Assembly (NCBI GenBank): GCA_905187815.1
Contig: CAJJJM010000002.1
Coordinates: 190,381-254,380 of the forward strand
Direction of reading: 5' to 3'
Source of the DNA: an uncultured Methanomassiliicoccaceae archaeon
GTDB lineage: Archaea > Thermoplasmatota > Thermoplasmata > Methanomassiliicoccales > Methanomethylophilaceae
DNA length: 64,000 nt
Position numbers and translations under genes: made by a program. Shown piece by piece: positions 51,084 to 60,018 of this stretch. The stretch's first letter is position 1. The number at the start of each line of letters is the position of its first letter. The notes under the pieces are model-generated. The model saw nothing but the letters and a program-made list of their open reading frames with translations, was not told the DNA's origin and did not search any database.

Positions 51084-52362
51084 TACGGATGTAGAGAAGG
51101 TGATCCAGGGGCGTGCCTTCATAGACGGAGAGCTCCGCTATGCCGAGATAGGTATATCGGATGGAAGGATCGTGACCGTGGGGAAGCTGGTCTCCGGAGG
51201 GGACGAGAGGGTGGACGTGGGCACCAGCGGGATAATCCTCCCGGGCTTCATCGACCCACACGTGCATTTCAGGGACCCGGGGATGACGAACAAGGAGACA
51301 TTCGACACCGGGACGCTCTCGGCGGCCTACGGGGGCGTCACCTGCGTCCTGGACATGCCCAACACCAAGCCTCCCGTGACCGATGTCCAGACCCTGAGGG
51401 ACAAGAAAGCCTCCGTGAGAGGGAGGGCCAATGTGGACTACGGGCTGTTCGCGGCGGTGACCGCCAACATAAACGCGGGCATGATCGCGCCCATGGTGCC
51501 GGCATTCAAGCTGTTCATGGGATCCACAACAGGCAACATCCTGCTGGATGACGACGAGGAGATGATCCCCGCCGTGAGGGATGTCCTCGCCACCGGCAGG
51601 AGGATGAGCGTGCACGCGGAGGACGACCACCTGATCAGGAAGGATGTGGAGCGCTGCACCAGGGACCATCTCAGGAACCGTCCCGCCGAGGCCGAGTGGA
51701 CCGCCATACGCCGGCTGGCATCGAACTTCAGGGGTGGTGCGATAAACATCTGCCATCTTACGACACCGGAGGGTCTGGACCTCGCCAAGGCCGCCGGCTT
51801 CTCCACGGAGGTGACCATGCACCACATGATGTTCGAGGTCGACCGTCACACCGGTGCGGAATACAAGGTCAACCCGCCGCTGAGGGACATCGACTGCCGT
51901 GACAGGCTGTTCAGACGCTTCGTCGCCGGCGACATCGACATGTTCGGTTCGGATCATGCGCCGCACACATCGGAGGAGAAAGCGCAGGAGTTCGATGCCG
52001 CGCCAGGAGGGATACCCGGCGTCGAGACCACTATGCCCATGGTCATGGACATGGTCCGCAGGGACGTCATCCCGATGTCACAGGCCGTCCGCATGGGTGC
52101 GGAGAATCCCGGGAGGCTGTTCTCCCTGCGCAAGGGAAGGATATCCGTCGGATACGATGCGGACCTGCTCGTGTTCGACATGAGGCGGTCCTCCACCATC
52201 GATGTGAAGGCCCTCCACAGCAGGTGCGGGCACTCGCCCTACGGCGGATACGGTGCCGTCTTCCCCGAAACGGTTATGGTCAGGGGAGAGGTGCAGGTGG
52301 AGGACGGGGAGTTCTGCGGAGAACCCCTCGGGAGGGACGTCTGTGGCCGATTACGAAGTTGA
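51076..52362 (+). CDS. pyrC: Dihydroorotase
   Basis: A 428-residue amidohydrolase starting at GTG 51076. Metal ligands appear in HVHFRDPG, the carbamylated lysine is in AFKLFMGSTTGN, and further histidines in VHAEDDH, CHLTTPEG and SDHAPHT. It makes dihydroorotate in pyrimidine synthesis. The GTG start overlaps AMMECR1; no ATG gives the full N-terminus. The YkgJ gene begins 20 nt before its stop. Confidence 0.92.
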   Translation: MNDTDVEKVIQGRAFIDGELRYAEIGISDGRIVTVGKLVSGGDERVDVGTSGIILPGFIDPHVHFRDPGMTNKETFDTGTLSAAYGGVTCVLDMPNTKPPVTDVQTLRDKKASVRGRANVDYGLFAAVTANINAGMIAPMVPAFKLFMGSTTGNILLDDDEEMIPAVRDVLATGRRMSVHAEDDHLIRKDVERCTRDHLRNRPAEAEWTAIRRLASNFRGGAINICHLTTPEGLDLAKAAGFSTEVTMHHMMFEVDRHTGAEYKVNPPLRDIDCRDRLFRRFVAGDIDMFGSDHAPHTSEEKAQEFDAAPGGIPGVETTMPMVMDMVRRDVIPMSQAVRMGAENPGRLFSLRKGRISVGYDADLLVFDMRRSSTIDVKALHSRCGHSPYGGYGAVFPETVMVRGEVQVEDGEFCGEPLGRDVCGRLRS

Positions 52363-53458
52363 TTATTCCGAGGTTGCCGGAAGGAAAGTCGATTGCCCCA
52401 GCCAGTGCGGCATGTGCTGCCTGTGCCAGCCGGAGGTCCTGCCGGAGGAGCGCGCGTTCTTCCGCAAGAACCATCCCGACGCGCTGGTGAAGGCAAGGGG
52501 GCCTGAACCGTACTTCGCACTCGCACTCAAGAAGGGCTGCGGCTCTTGCGTCTTCCTGGAGAACAGGAGGTGCAAGGTCTACGACCACAGGACGACCTAC
52601 TGCAGGCAGTTCCCGTACCATCTCTACGCCAGCGACAGGATCAAGGTGGAGCTGGACCTCTCGTGCAGGGGCGCATGGACCGGCACCGGCGCGGATGCCC
52701 TGACCGAGGCCAAGGACATCGTCGCCCGGGCAGACTCCAGGATCGTCTCGGCGCTCGAGGAGTCCACGGCGGTCTACCGCGAGTTCTATGCCAACTGCAG
52801 GGAGGCGGGCGTCATGGCGGATCCGTCCGGACTCAGGATGACCGTGTCGGAGAACCTCTCCATGTTCACCGACCTGGCTTACATAAGCCGCATAATGGAC
52901 ATGTCCCAGATAGAGCCCCTGATGTCGCTGTCCGGGATCCAGCCGGAGCGCAACCTGGACATACCCTCACTCGAGGAAGCGGGAAGGGATGCGGCCATGG
53001 AATCCATGTCCTCGGACGACCCTCTCAGCGTGCCCGTGTACTGCGACCCCCAGTGGAACTGGAACATGTTCATGGCCTCGGAGGGGACCGTGGCATGGAA
53101 CGTCATGGACGACGACGGAGACCTCCATGAGAAGGGGAGCGCCTCCGCCGAGGACATAAGGCTGCGCATCCCCGATGCGGCAGGCAGGCATGTCCTGTCC
53201 GAATACGTCCAGACGCTCAACGGCAGGGACAGCTTCATGGGCAGCGTGTTCTCCCTCATGGACGAGAACGGCTACGAGGACGACATGTCCAACGCCTACT
53301 ACGGCTGCATGGCGGTGACGGTCATGGACCTCCTCTGGAGGATGTCGGTCCTGGACCATTTCATGGGAATCGGCAACGGCGCCGACGCGGTCAGGGAGGC
53401 GATCATATTCTATGACATGGACCGTCTCGACGCCCCGACCATAGGCGCGTTCGTATGA
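52343..53458 (+). CDS. YkgJ-family cysteine cluster protein
   Basis: A 371-residue protein with an N-terminal zinc/iron-chelating cysteine cluster of the YkgJ type (CPSQCGMCCLCQPEVL; GCGSCVFLENRRCKVYDHRTTYCRQFPYHLY). A long C-terminal region of unknown function carries no recognised domain. GTG 52343 is the likely start, with GGGAGG at 52330-52335. It overlaps pyrC by 20 nt, so translation is probably coupled. Confidence 0.75.
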   Translation: MADYEVDYSEVAGRKVDCPSQCGMCCLCQPEVLPEERAFFRKNHPDALVKARGPEPYFALALKKGCGSCVFLENRRCKVYDHRTTYCRQFPYHLYASDRIKVELDLSCRGAWTGTGADALTEAKDIVARADSRIVSALEESTAVYREFYANCREAGVMADPSGLRMTVSENLSMFTDLAYISRIMDMSQIEPLMSLSGIQPERNLDIPSLEEAGRDAAMESMSSDDPLSVPVYCDPQWNWNMFMASEGTVAWNVMDDDGDLHEKGSASAEDIRLRIPDAAGRHVLSEYVQTLNGRDSFMGSVFSLMDENGYEDDMSNAYYGCMAVTVMDLLWRMSVLDHFMGIGNGADAVREAIIFYDMDRLDAPTIGAFV

Positions 53459-53467
53459 GGCGCTCCC

Positions 53468-53484
53468 ACGCGCGTAATAATAAG
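53468..53484 (+). promoter_or_regulatory. CGCG element and TATA box of the LSm-L37e-purF operon
   Basis: ACGCGCG (53468-53474) abuts TAATAATAAG (53475-53484). Transcription from about 53505 would leave a leader of about 30 nt. Confidence 0.5.
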
Positions 53485-53537
53485 GGAGCTCGTAACCTTC
53501 AAATAGTGAATGCCGTATCGTGTCAAAGGTAGCCACA

Positions 53538-53753
53538 ATGATGAAGCCCTTGAACGTCCTAAATCAGGCCGTCGGCAGTAACGTCATGGTAGTGCTCAAA
53601 GGCGGAAGGGAGTACCGCGGGATACTCGACGGATACGACCCCCACATGAACCTGGTCCTCAGGAACGCCGAGGAGCGCTTGGACGGACAGCCCACGAGGA
53701 GCCTCAGCGTTGTGATTGTCCGCGGGGACAATGTAATTTACATCTCACCATAA
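53538..53753 (+). CDS. LSm (Sm-like archaeal) RNA-binding protein
   Basis: A 71-residue SmAP with Sm1 (VMVVLKGGREYRGILDGYDPHMNLVLRNAEE) and Sm2 (VIVRGDNVIYISP) motifs. It forms heptameric rings that bind U-rich RNA. I chose ATG 53538 with AAAGGT 8-13 nt upstream; an in-frame GTG at 53520 is an alternative. It is followed by L37e, the conserved euryarchaeal order. It ends on TAA. Confidence 0.93.
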   Translation: MMKPLNVLNQAVGSNVMVVLKGGREYRGILDGYDPHMNLVLRNAEERLDGQPTRSLSVVIVRGDNVIYISP

Positions 53754-53769
53754 ACAGGAGTGATTGATC

Positions 53770-53940
53770 ATGGGAAAGGGAACACCGGCACAGGGAAGGC
53801 ACAACAAATTCAAGACCCACATCCCCTGCCGCAGGTGCGGCAAGCGCTCGTACCACGTCAGGAAAGGAGTCTGCGCCTCCTGCGGATACGGCAAGACCGC
53901 GACCATCAGGTCCTACAACTGGGCTAAGATCCGCGACTAA
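53770..53940 (+). CDS. rpl37e: 50S ribosomal protein eL37
   Basis: A 56-residue zinc-ribbon protein with Cys20, Cys23 (CRRC) and Cys35, Cys38 (CASC) and the KTATIRSYNWAKI signature. It is too short to be found by length-limited gene calling. GTGATTGATC precedes the ATG. It sits between LSm and purF and ends on TAA. Confidence 0.95.
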   Translation: MGKGTPAQGRHNKFKTHIPCRRCGKRSYHVRKGVCASCGYGKTATIRSYNWAKIRD

Positions 53941-53949
53941 GGGGATTGC

Positions 53950-55359
53950 ATGACAGGGCCGGAGCACAGTTGCGGCGTGGTCGGAATCAGTGCGGATTTC
54001 GACGTTGCGTCAGCGCTGCACACAGCCCTCATGATCATCCAGCACCGCGGCCAGGAGAGCGCCGGGATCTCGGTTTTCAACGGCAGTACGATAGAGACCG
54101 TCAAAGGCAACGGCCTTGTGACGATAGCTCTGCCGAAGGAGGAGATCCAGACCCTCCTGGGCCACGTCGGCGTGGGCCACGTCAGGTATTCTACCACAGG
54201 GTCCAAGAGCGTCCAGAACGCCCAGCCGCTCACCGTCATGACCAACTTCGGCACGGTGGCGGTCGCCCACAACGGTGACATAACCAATTTCGCAGAGCTC
54301 AAGGAGAAGTACATGAAGGAGGGTTGGACCTTCCTCACCGACTCCGACAGCGAGCTCGTCACCAAGCTTCTCGGGAAGTACATGACCATGTACAACGACC
54401 CCGTCAAGGCCATCAGGGCCACGATGGGGGAGCTCGACGGAGCGTTCTCGCTGACCATCCTCATCAACGACCGCCTCTTCGCCATCCGCGACATGTACGG
54501 GTTCAGGCCCCTGTGTCTCGGAAGGATCGACGGCGGATACATCGCTGTCTCGGAGAGTGCCGCGATCGACGCCCTCAGGGGCGAGCTCATCCGCGACATA
54601 GAGCCCGGGGAGATATGCGAGATCACCAAGGACACATTCAAAATCTACCCCGCTCCGGCGGAGCACCCCAGGGCCTTCTGCATGTTCGAGTGGGTGTACT
54701 TCGCCAGACCCGACTCCATCCTCGACGGGAGGGAGGTGTACGAGGTCCGCAGGAAGATCGGCGAGATCCTGGCAAGGGAGTGCCCCGCCGATGTCGACCT
54801 CGTTATGCCCGTGCCCGATTCCGGACGCGCCCATGCGATCGGATACTCCTGTGCCACCGGCATCCCGTACGAGGAGGGCTTCATGAAGAACCGCTTCGCG
54901 GACAGGACATTCATCATGCCCGACCAGAAGCAGAGGGAATCAGCCGTCTCCATGAAGATGAACCCCATCAAGAGCACCGTCAACGGCAAGCGCATCATGA
55001 TCGTGGACGACAGCATCGTCAGGGGTACCACCCTGAAGAAGCTGGTCGCCATGCTCCGCAAGGCGGGTGCCAAGGAGGTGCACGTCCGCGTCGGAAGCCC
55101 GCCCATCATCGCGCCCTGCTACTACGGTGTCGATATGAAGTCCAGGGACCAGTTCATCGCCAACCGTCACAGCGTCGAGGAGATCAGGGAGATCATCGGT
55201 GCGGACTCCCTCGGATACATCAGCATCGAGGGTCTCATTGAGGCCATCGGGTTCAAGGAGAAGGACCTCTGCCTCGCCTGCGTCAACGGAAGATACCCCA
55301 CTAACATCCCCGGTGAGGTCCACAGGTTCCAGACCAACCTGAGGCAGGACTTCAACTGA
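53950..55359 (+). CDS. purF: Amidophosphoribosyltransferase
   Basis: A 469-residue PurF. The catalytic N-terminal cysteine is Cys8 (SCGVVGI) after a 7-residue propeptide. The glutaminase domain has QHRGQESAGI and the PRTase loop is RIMIVDDSIVRGTT. The four [4Fe-4S] cysteines of the Bacillus-type enzyme are visible (FCMFEW, APCYYG and CLACVNG). It commits PRPP to purine synthesis. It is co-transcribed with LSm and L37e. Confidence 0.95.
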   Translation: MTGPEHSCGVVGISADFDVASALHTALMIIQHRGQESAGISVFNGSTIETVKGNGLVTIALPKEEIQTLLGHVGVGHVRYSTTGSKSVQNAQPLTVMTNFGTVAVAHNGDITNFAELKEKYMKEGWTFLTDSDSELVTKLLGKYMTMYNDPVKAIRATMGELDGAFSLTILINDRLFAIRDMYGFRPLCLGRIDGGYIAVSESAAIDALRGELIRDIEPGEICEITKDTFKIYPAPAEHPRAFCMFEWVYFARPDSILDGREVYEVRRKIGEILARECPADVDLVMPVPDSGRAHAIGYSCATGIPYEEGFMKNRFADRTFIMPDQKQRESAVSMKMNPIKSTVNGKRIMIVDDSIVRGTTLKKLVAMLRKAGAKEVHVRVGSPPIIAPCYYGVDMKSRDQFIANRHSVEEIREIIGADSLGYISIEGLIEAIGFKEKDLCLACVNGRYPTNIPGEVHRFQTNLRQDFN

Positions 55360-55447
55360 TTCTGTCAGCCTTCTGAGCGCCGGCCCCTCATGCGCCATCG
55401 TCGGTGTTACGAAATTCATTTAAGTATTACCGTCGTTCCATACATCG

Positions 55448-56176
55448 ATGGACGCTATCAAGAGGCATTGGGATATCCGCTCTTCCGATTACAACGACTT
55501 CGTCGTCAGGGGTTTCTCGATCGACCGGGAGCGCAGGTCCTGGCAGGAGCATTTCACATCCATCCTGGGTGAGGATCCGTTGGAGATACTCGATGTCGGT
55601 TGCGGCCCCGGGATAGTGTCCATGCAGCTCGCCGATCTGGGGCACAGGATGATCTCTGTGGACCTCTCGGACAGGATGCTCGAGTACGCCCGGGAGAACG
55701 CCGCCGTGAACGGCTTCGACATAGATTTCCGTCAGGCCGATGCGATGGCCCTTCCTTTCGACGACTCATCGTTCGAGGCCGTCGTCAGCGACTACATGCT
55801 CTGGACCGTCCCGGATCCCGAGAAGGTGGTGTCCGAGTGGTACAGGGTCCTCAAGTCCGGATGCAGGCTGGCGTACACGGATGGGGATTGGTTCACCGAC
55901 CCCAGGATGACCCCGTTCAGGAACAGGGTGTCATCGTTCTTCGTCAGGATGGAGAAGGGCAGGGGACGCGACGAGGTCGAGAGGGAGGAGGCCGAGATGG
56001 ACCTGTGGTCGTCACACGCCGATCGTCCGCGTGACGACATCCGCATGCTGGAGAAGGCCGGGTTCAAGGACATCCGCGTGATCGACAACGTCCAGAAGAA
56101 GGTCCTTCATGGGTCCAGGTACCTGGCCCACGGCTTGACCAACAACCACTTCACGATAACCGCTGTGAAGCCATGA
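55448..56176 (+). CDS. Class I SAM-dependent methyltransferase
   Basis: A 242-residue protein with motif I ILDVGCGPGIVSMQL and the downstream DAMALPFDDSSFEAVVSDYMLW segment, typical of UbiE/COQ5-like methyltransferases (Methyltransf_11). The substrate is unknown. ATTTAAGTATT about 25 nt upstream is its promoter. It is followed by a second, related methyltransferase and a metal-chelate-type ABC importer, so metallophore or tetrapyrrole modification is possible. Confidence 0.82.
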   Translation: MDAIKRHWDIRSSDYNDFVVRGFSIDRERRSWQEHFTSILGEDPLEILDVGCGPGIVSMQLADLGHRMISVDLSDRMLEYARENAAVNGFDIDFRQADAMALPFDDSSFEAVVSDYMLWTVPDPEKVVSEWYRVLKSGCRLAYTDGDWFTDPRMTPFRNRVSSFFVRMEKGRGRDEVEREEAEMDLWSSHADRPRDDIRMLEKAGFKDIRVIDNVQKKVLHGSRYLAHGLTNNHFTITAVKP

Positions 56177-56205
56177 GCACGAATCTCAGGTTCTTGTGCA
56201 CCGAG

Positions 56206-56217
56206 TAATATTTATTG
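56206..56217 (+). promoter_or_regulatory. TATA box of the second methyltransferase and ABC importer operon
   Basis: TAATATTTATTG, about 28 nt before the ATG at 56242, suggesting a leaderless message for the operon. Confidence 0.55.
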
Positions 56218-56241
56218 AAGATTTGTGTTACTGTGAAGCAC

Positions 56242-56985
56242 ATGGAATCGAACCTGGATGAGATCGAGGGCTATTGGACCCTGAGGGCCGACGGATACTC
56301 CGAGACGGTCCTGGAGCAGATCGAGGACGGCCGCTACAGGCACTGGCTCGGCATCATCGAGAAGCATCTTCCCGAAGGCGGGAGCCTGAGGATCCTCGAC
56401 GTCGGCTGCGGCCCTGGATTCTTCCCGATAATACTGGGGAGGGAGGGGCACTCCGTCACGGCAGTGGACTACACCGAGGCGATGCTCGACCAGGCCAGGG
56501 AGAACTGCGCCAGATACGGTGTGGACGCCGCGTTCGAGCGCATGGACGCCCAGCATCTGGATTTCGATGACGACTCTTTCGATGTCGTGATCTCCAGGAA
56601 CCTCGTATGGGACCTGGAATCCCCGAGGGATGCGTACAGGGAGTGGCTCAGGGTCGTCAGGCCCGGCGGGAAGCTGATGGTCTTCGACGGCAACCACTAC
56701 CTGTACATCTACGACAGGGAGTACGCGGAGGTCCGCGAGGGTGACACCAAGGTCGGCGCGGAGCATGACCACATGAACGGGGTGGATGCATCCATAATGG
56801 AGAGGATCGCGGAGAACCTGCCTCTGAGCAGGGAGAGGCGTCCTCAGTGGGATGTCGACAACCTCATAGAGATGGGAGCGAAGAACATCGTCGTCGACAC
56901 CGACGGGAGGGATTCCTACAGGATAGACGTCGGCGGGGAGATGCTCTACCTCCCGGGTTCGTTCTTCATCTGCGTGACCAAGTGA
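56242..56985 (+). CDS. Class I SAM-dependent methyltransferase, ABC-importer associated
   Basis: A 247-residue methyltransferase with motif I ILDVGCGPGFFPIIL and AQHLDFDDDSFDVVISRNLVWDLE. It resembles methyltransferases that often lie beside FecCD-type importers in methanogens. The gene begins 28 nt after a TATA box and is 9 nt before the permease. It shares with the first methyltransferase only the general fold at about the motif level. Confidence 0.82.
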   Translation: MESNLDEIEGYWTLRADGYSETVLEQIEDGRYRHWLGIIEKHLPEGGSLRILDVGCGPGFFPIILGREGHSVTAVDYTEAMLDQARENCARYGVDAAFERMDAQHLDFDDDSFDVVISRNLVWDLESPRDAYREWLRVVRPGGKLMVFDGNHYLYIYDREYAEVREGDTKVGAEHDHMNGVDASIMERIAENLPLSRERRPQWDVDNLIEMGAKNIVVDTDGRDSYRIDVGGEMLYLPGSFFICVTK

Positions 56986-56994
56986 GGCATCCGG

Positions 56995-58059
56995 ATGGAC
57001 GGAGCTGAGCAACCCGACTCCGAGTTCAGGAGGAACTACCGCAGGACCCTGGTACGCAGGGTGCTGTTCATATCCGCTTGCGTCGTGCTCTGCCTCATCG
57101 TCCTGGCATACTCCATCACTCTGGGAACGTACCCTCTGACGATGTCGGAGGTCTACCACATCATCTGGGATGAGATCATCAACATGCCGCAGGCGGACAC
57201 CACCGACGCATGGGTGGTCCTCGATCTCAGGATGCCGAGGATAATCGGCGCCATAGTCTGCGGATTCGCACTGGCCGTCTGTGGTACGGCGATGCAGAGC
57301 ATTCTGAAGAATCCGCTTGCTGACCCGTACACTATGGGCATATCGTCCGGAGCGGGATTCGGAGCCGCCGTCGCCCTGATCCTGGGGATCGAGCTGGTCG
57401 CAGGAGGGGGCGTCGTCGTGAACGCATTCGTTTTCGCACTGATCCCCATGGCGGTCATACTGCTGATGAGCAGGGTCCGCAGGGCCACCCCCACCATGAT
57501 GATCCTGTGCGGGACGTCACTCATGTACATATTCAACGCGCTCACCCAGCTCTTCATGATAGTCGCCGATCCGGACGACCTCTCCAATGTCTACACATGG
57601 ATGGTGGGCACCCTGGAGGACATATCCTACGACAACCTGCCCGTGATCATCATAGTGACTGTAGCCGGGTCCCTTGTGGTCCAGCTCCTTGCCGGGAGGC
57701 TCAACGTCATGGGCGCCGGCGACGAGAGCGCCAGGACACTCGGTGTGAACGTGGACAGGGAGAGGCTGTTGATACTGATCCTCGTGACGGTCGTGGCTGC
57801 CACCGTGGTGAGCTTCACCGGTGTTATCGGGTTCGTTGGTCTGGTCGCGCCGCATGTGGCCAGGATAATCGTCGGATCCGACAACAGGTATCTCGTGCCA
57901 GCCGCCGGGGTGCTCGGATCCTTGCTCATGCTCCTGGCGGACATGGCCTCCAGACTCCTGGCGGACTCCGTCCTGCCTGTCGGCGTCATCACCGCCTGCA
58001 TCGGCGGACCGGTGTTCATCCTGCTGATACTCCGCAGCCAGAAGGAGGCATGGACCTGA
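56995..58059 (+). CDS. FecCD-family ABC transporter permease
   Basis: A 354-residue permease with about ten hydrophobic helices and the family motifs RMPRIIGAIVCGFALAVCGTAMQ, NPLADPYTMGISSGAGFGA and the C-terminal GLVAPHVARIIVG coupling helix. It transports iron-siderophore, haem or cobalamin chelates. The ATPase starts 10 nt before its stop. The corrinoid need of methyl-reducing methanogens makes cobalamin a reasonable guess. Confidence 0.9.
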   Translation: MDGAEQPDSEFRRNYRRTLVRRVLFISACVVLCLIVLAYSITLGTYPLTMSEVYHIIWDEIINMPQADTTDAWVVLDLRMPRIIGAIVCGFALAVCGTAMQSILKNPLADPYTMGISSGAGFGAAVALILGIELVAGGGVVVNAFVFALIPMAVILLMSRVRRATPTMMILCGTSLMYIFNALTQLFMIVADPDDLSNVYTWMVGTLEDISYDNLPVIIIVTVAGSLVVQLLAGRLNVMGAGDESARTLGVNVDRERLLILILVTVVAATVVSFTGVIGFVGLVAPHVARIIVGSDNRYLVPAAGVLGSLLMLLADMASRLLADSVLPVGVITACIGGPVFILLILRSQKEAWT

Positions 58060-58832
58060 CGTCGCTAGTGGTCGAGGGGCTCTCCTTCGGATACGGGTCC
58101 ACGCAGGTGCTCAGGGACATCTCCTTCACCCTGGAGGTGCCGGAGCTCGTCTGCGTCATAGGACCGAACGGCGTCGGGAAGACCACCATGGTCAAGTGCC
58201 TGAACAGGATCCTCAAACCCGACTGCGGCAGCGTCACCCTGGACGGCGAGGACGTCCTCGGGATGCGCCTCATGGACCTTGCCAGGAAGATGGCGTTCGT
58301 GCCGAACCGCATAGACCCGACGTTCAACTCGTCGGTGGCGGAGACCGTCCTAATGGGCAGGTTCCCGTTCGCCCAGTGGGCGAACTCGGACCACGACCTG
58401 GAGGTCGTGGACAAGGCTCTCGGGACTCTGGGGCTCCAGCAGCTCTCCCACAGGGACGTGTCCGAGCTCAGCTCCGGACAGCTGCAGAAGGTCCTCATCG
58501 CCAGAGGTCTCGCGCAGGCGCCCCGCATCCTCATCCTGGACGAGCCGACCTCCAACCTGGATGTCAGGCACCAGATGGAGGTAATGCGCTTCCTGAGGGG
58601 CTACGCAAGGGACAGCGGCACGATCGTCCTGATGGTGTGCCACGACCTCAACCTGACAGCGGCGTTCGCCGACAGGGTGATCATGATGTCCGGGGGCGGG
58701 ATCTACGCCGACGGATCACCATGGGACGTCATGTCGGAGGGCAGCATCCGCGAGGTCTACGGGGTGGATTCCCGTGTCATCGACGTGGAGGGCAGGCCGC
58801 ACGTGATCCTGCTGGCGGGGGATTCGCAGTGA
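58050..58832 (+). CDS. ABC transporter ATP-binding protein (FecE/BtuD type)
   Basis: A 260-residue ATPase with Walker A GPNGVGKTT, signature LSSGQLQK (Ser for the usual Gly), Walker B RILILDEPTSNLD and the switch histidine in MVCHDLN. The Q-loop position reads FVPNRIDPTF, with Asn where Gln is standard. The gene overlaps the permease by 10 nt and the binding protein by 4 nt. Confidence 0.9.
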   Translation: MDLTSLVVEGLSFGYGSTQVLRDISFTLEVPELVCVIGPNGVGKTTMVKCLNRILKPDCGSVTLDGEDVLGMRLMDLARKMAFVPNRIDPTFNSSVAETVLMGRFPFAQWANSDHDLEVVDKALGTLGLQQLSHRDVSELSSGQLQKVLIARGLAQAPRILILDEPTSNLDVRHQMEVMRFLRGYARDSGTIVLMVCHDLNLTAAFADRVIMMSGGGIYADGSPWDVMSEGSIREVYGVDSRVIDVEGRPHVILLAGDSQ

Positions 58833-60018
58833 ACAGCCGCAGGGCCGCGGTAGTGGCGGTCATCATCCTGATCCTGTTGGCCTCCGCGCTCTTCTGCGTG
58901 AGGTCCTACAACGAGAGGTTCCATGAGTCCGAGGGGCAGTCCGAGATCGGACTCCTGGTGGGCGAGCAGCTCACGGAGGACAGGTTCCCGAACGAGTCTT
59001 CCAGGCTCTGGGTCTACGGCAACGCCAACGAGGACGACGTCATAGACGATGCCGACGTGTCGTATCTCCTCGGCGTCCTGTCCGGAGATAATCCGGAGAC
59101 CGTCCTATCGGATGCCAACTGCGACGGGGTCGTCGACAGCGACGACATCGTGTACGTGGAGCGGCTGATCTCGGAGGACGAGATGGAGGTGTTCTACGTC
59201 GACAACTACTATCGCATCGCGTCGGTGTCCTGGCCGGTGGAGAGGATCGCCATCGGGTATTGCAGCGGCGCCTATGTCGCGGATCTGACCGGTCTCACCG
59301 GCAAGGTGGTGCTGGTCGACGAGACCATCAGGGACTACTGGTCCTCCATGAGCTCATCGTTCCGCGATGCCGGCTGCTTCGGTGCGACGGAGGCCCCGAA
59401 CTACGAGACGATGATCGCGGCAGACATCGACGTCTATGTCGTTGGGTACTGCGATGCGAACGCTGATCAGATCTCCCCTTCGAGTCTCAACCCGGTCGGC
59501 ATCGATGTGATGTTCATATCCACATCGGACAACAGCGGTGTCGACATCCCCAACGAGAACATCGACCGTTCGGTGCTGATGTTCGCATATTTGCTGCAGG
59601 GTGACATGTCGAAGACCTATTCGTACCTGGATTGGCACGACCGCTATCTGGATCTGATGGCCGAGGCCACGTCCAAGATACCCGAGGACGAGAGGGAGGC
59701 GATGATAATGACCCGCATCTCCGCCCTCTACTCCACCGGCACGTACAGCATAACCGGGAAGGACAACACGAACAACATCCATGCGGAATGGGTCGGCGTG
59801 GATGCCGTGGGGCAGCACAGCGAGATGCTCACCAAGAACTACCAGGACCTGAACCTGGAATCGCTGGTGACGCTCATCCTGGACAGTCAGAGGAACGGCA
59901 GGGTGTTCCTGGTCGACAACGCGCATGACGGGATGAGACACCAGTACGACCTGGGTGCGTGCCTGGAGGCCGATGCGGAACTGCTCTCCCAGCTGGAGGA
60001 CGTGGAGGTGGTCCATCT
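58829..60018 (+). CDS. Substrate-binding protein with dockerin-like domain, broken at the contig join
   Basis: It starts at GTG 58829, overlapping the ATPase stop. Residues 6-24 form a membrane anchor or signal. Residues about 64-118 carry two calcium-loop-like motifs (GNANEDDVIDDADV and DANCDGVVDSDDI) with following helices, the layout of a type I dockerin. A FecB/BtuF-type binding domain follows (ASVSWPVERIAIGYCSGAYVADL). The sequence stays archaeal until about residue 397 and then reads into antisense bacterial genes, so the true C-terminus is missing. Confidence 0.78.
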
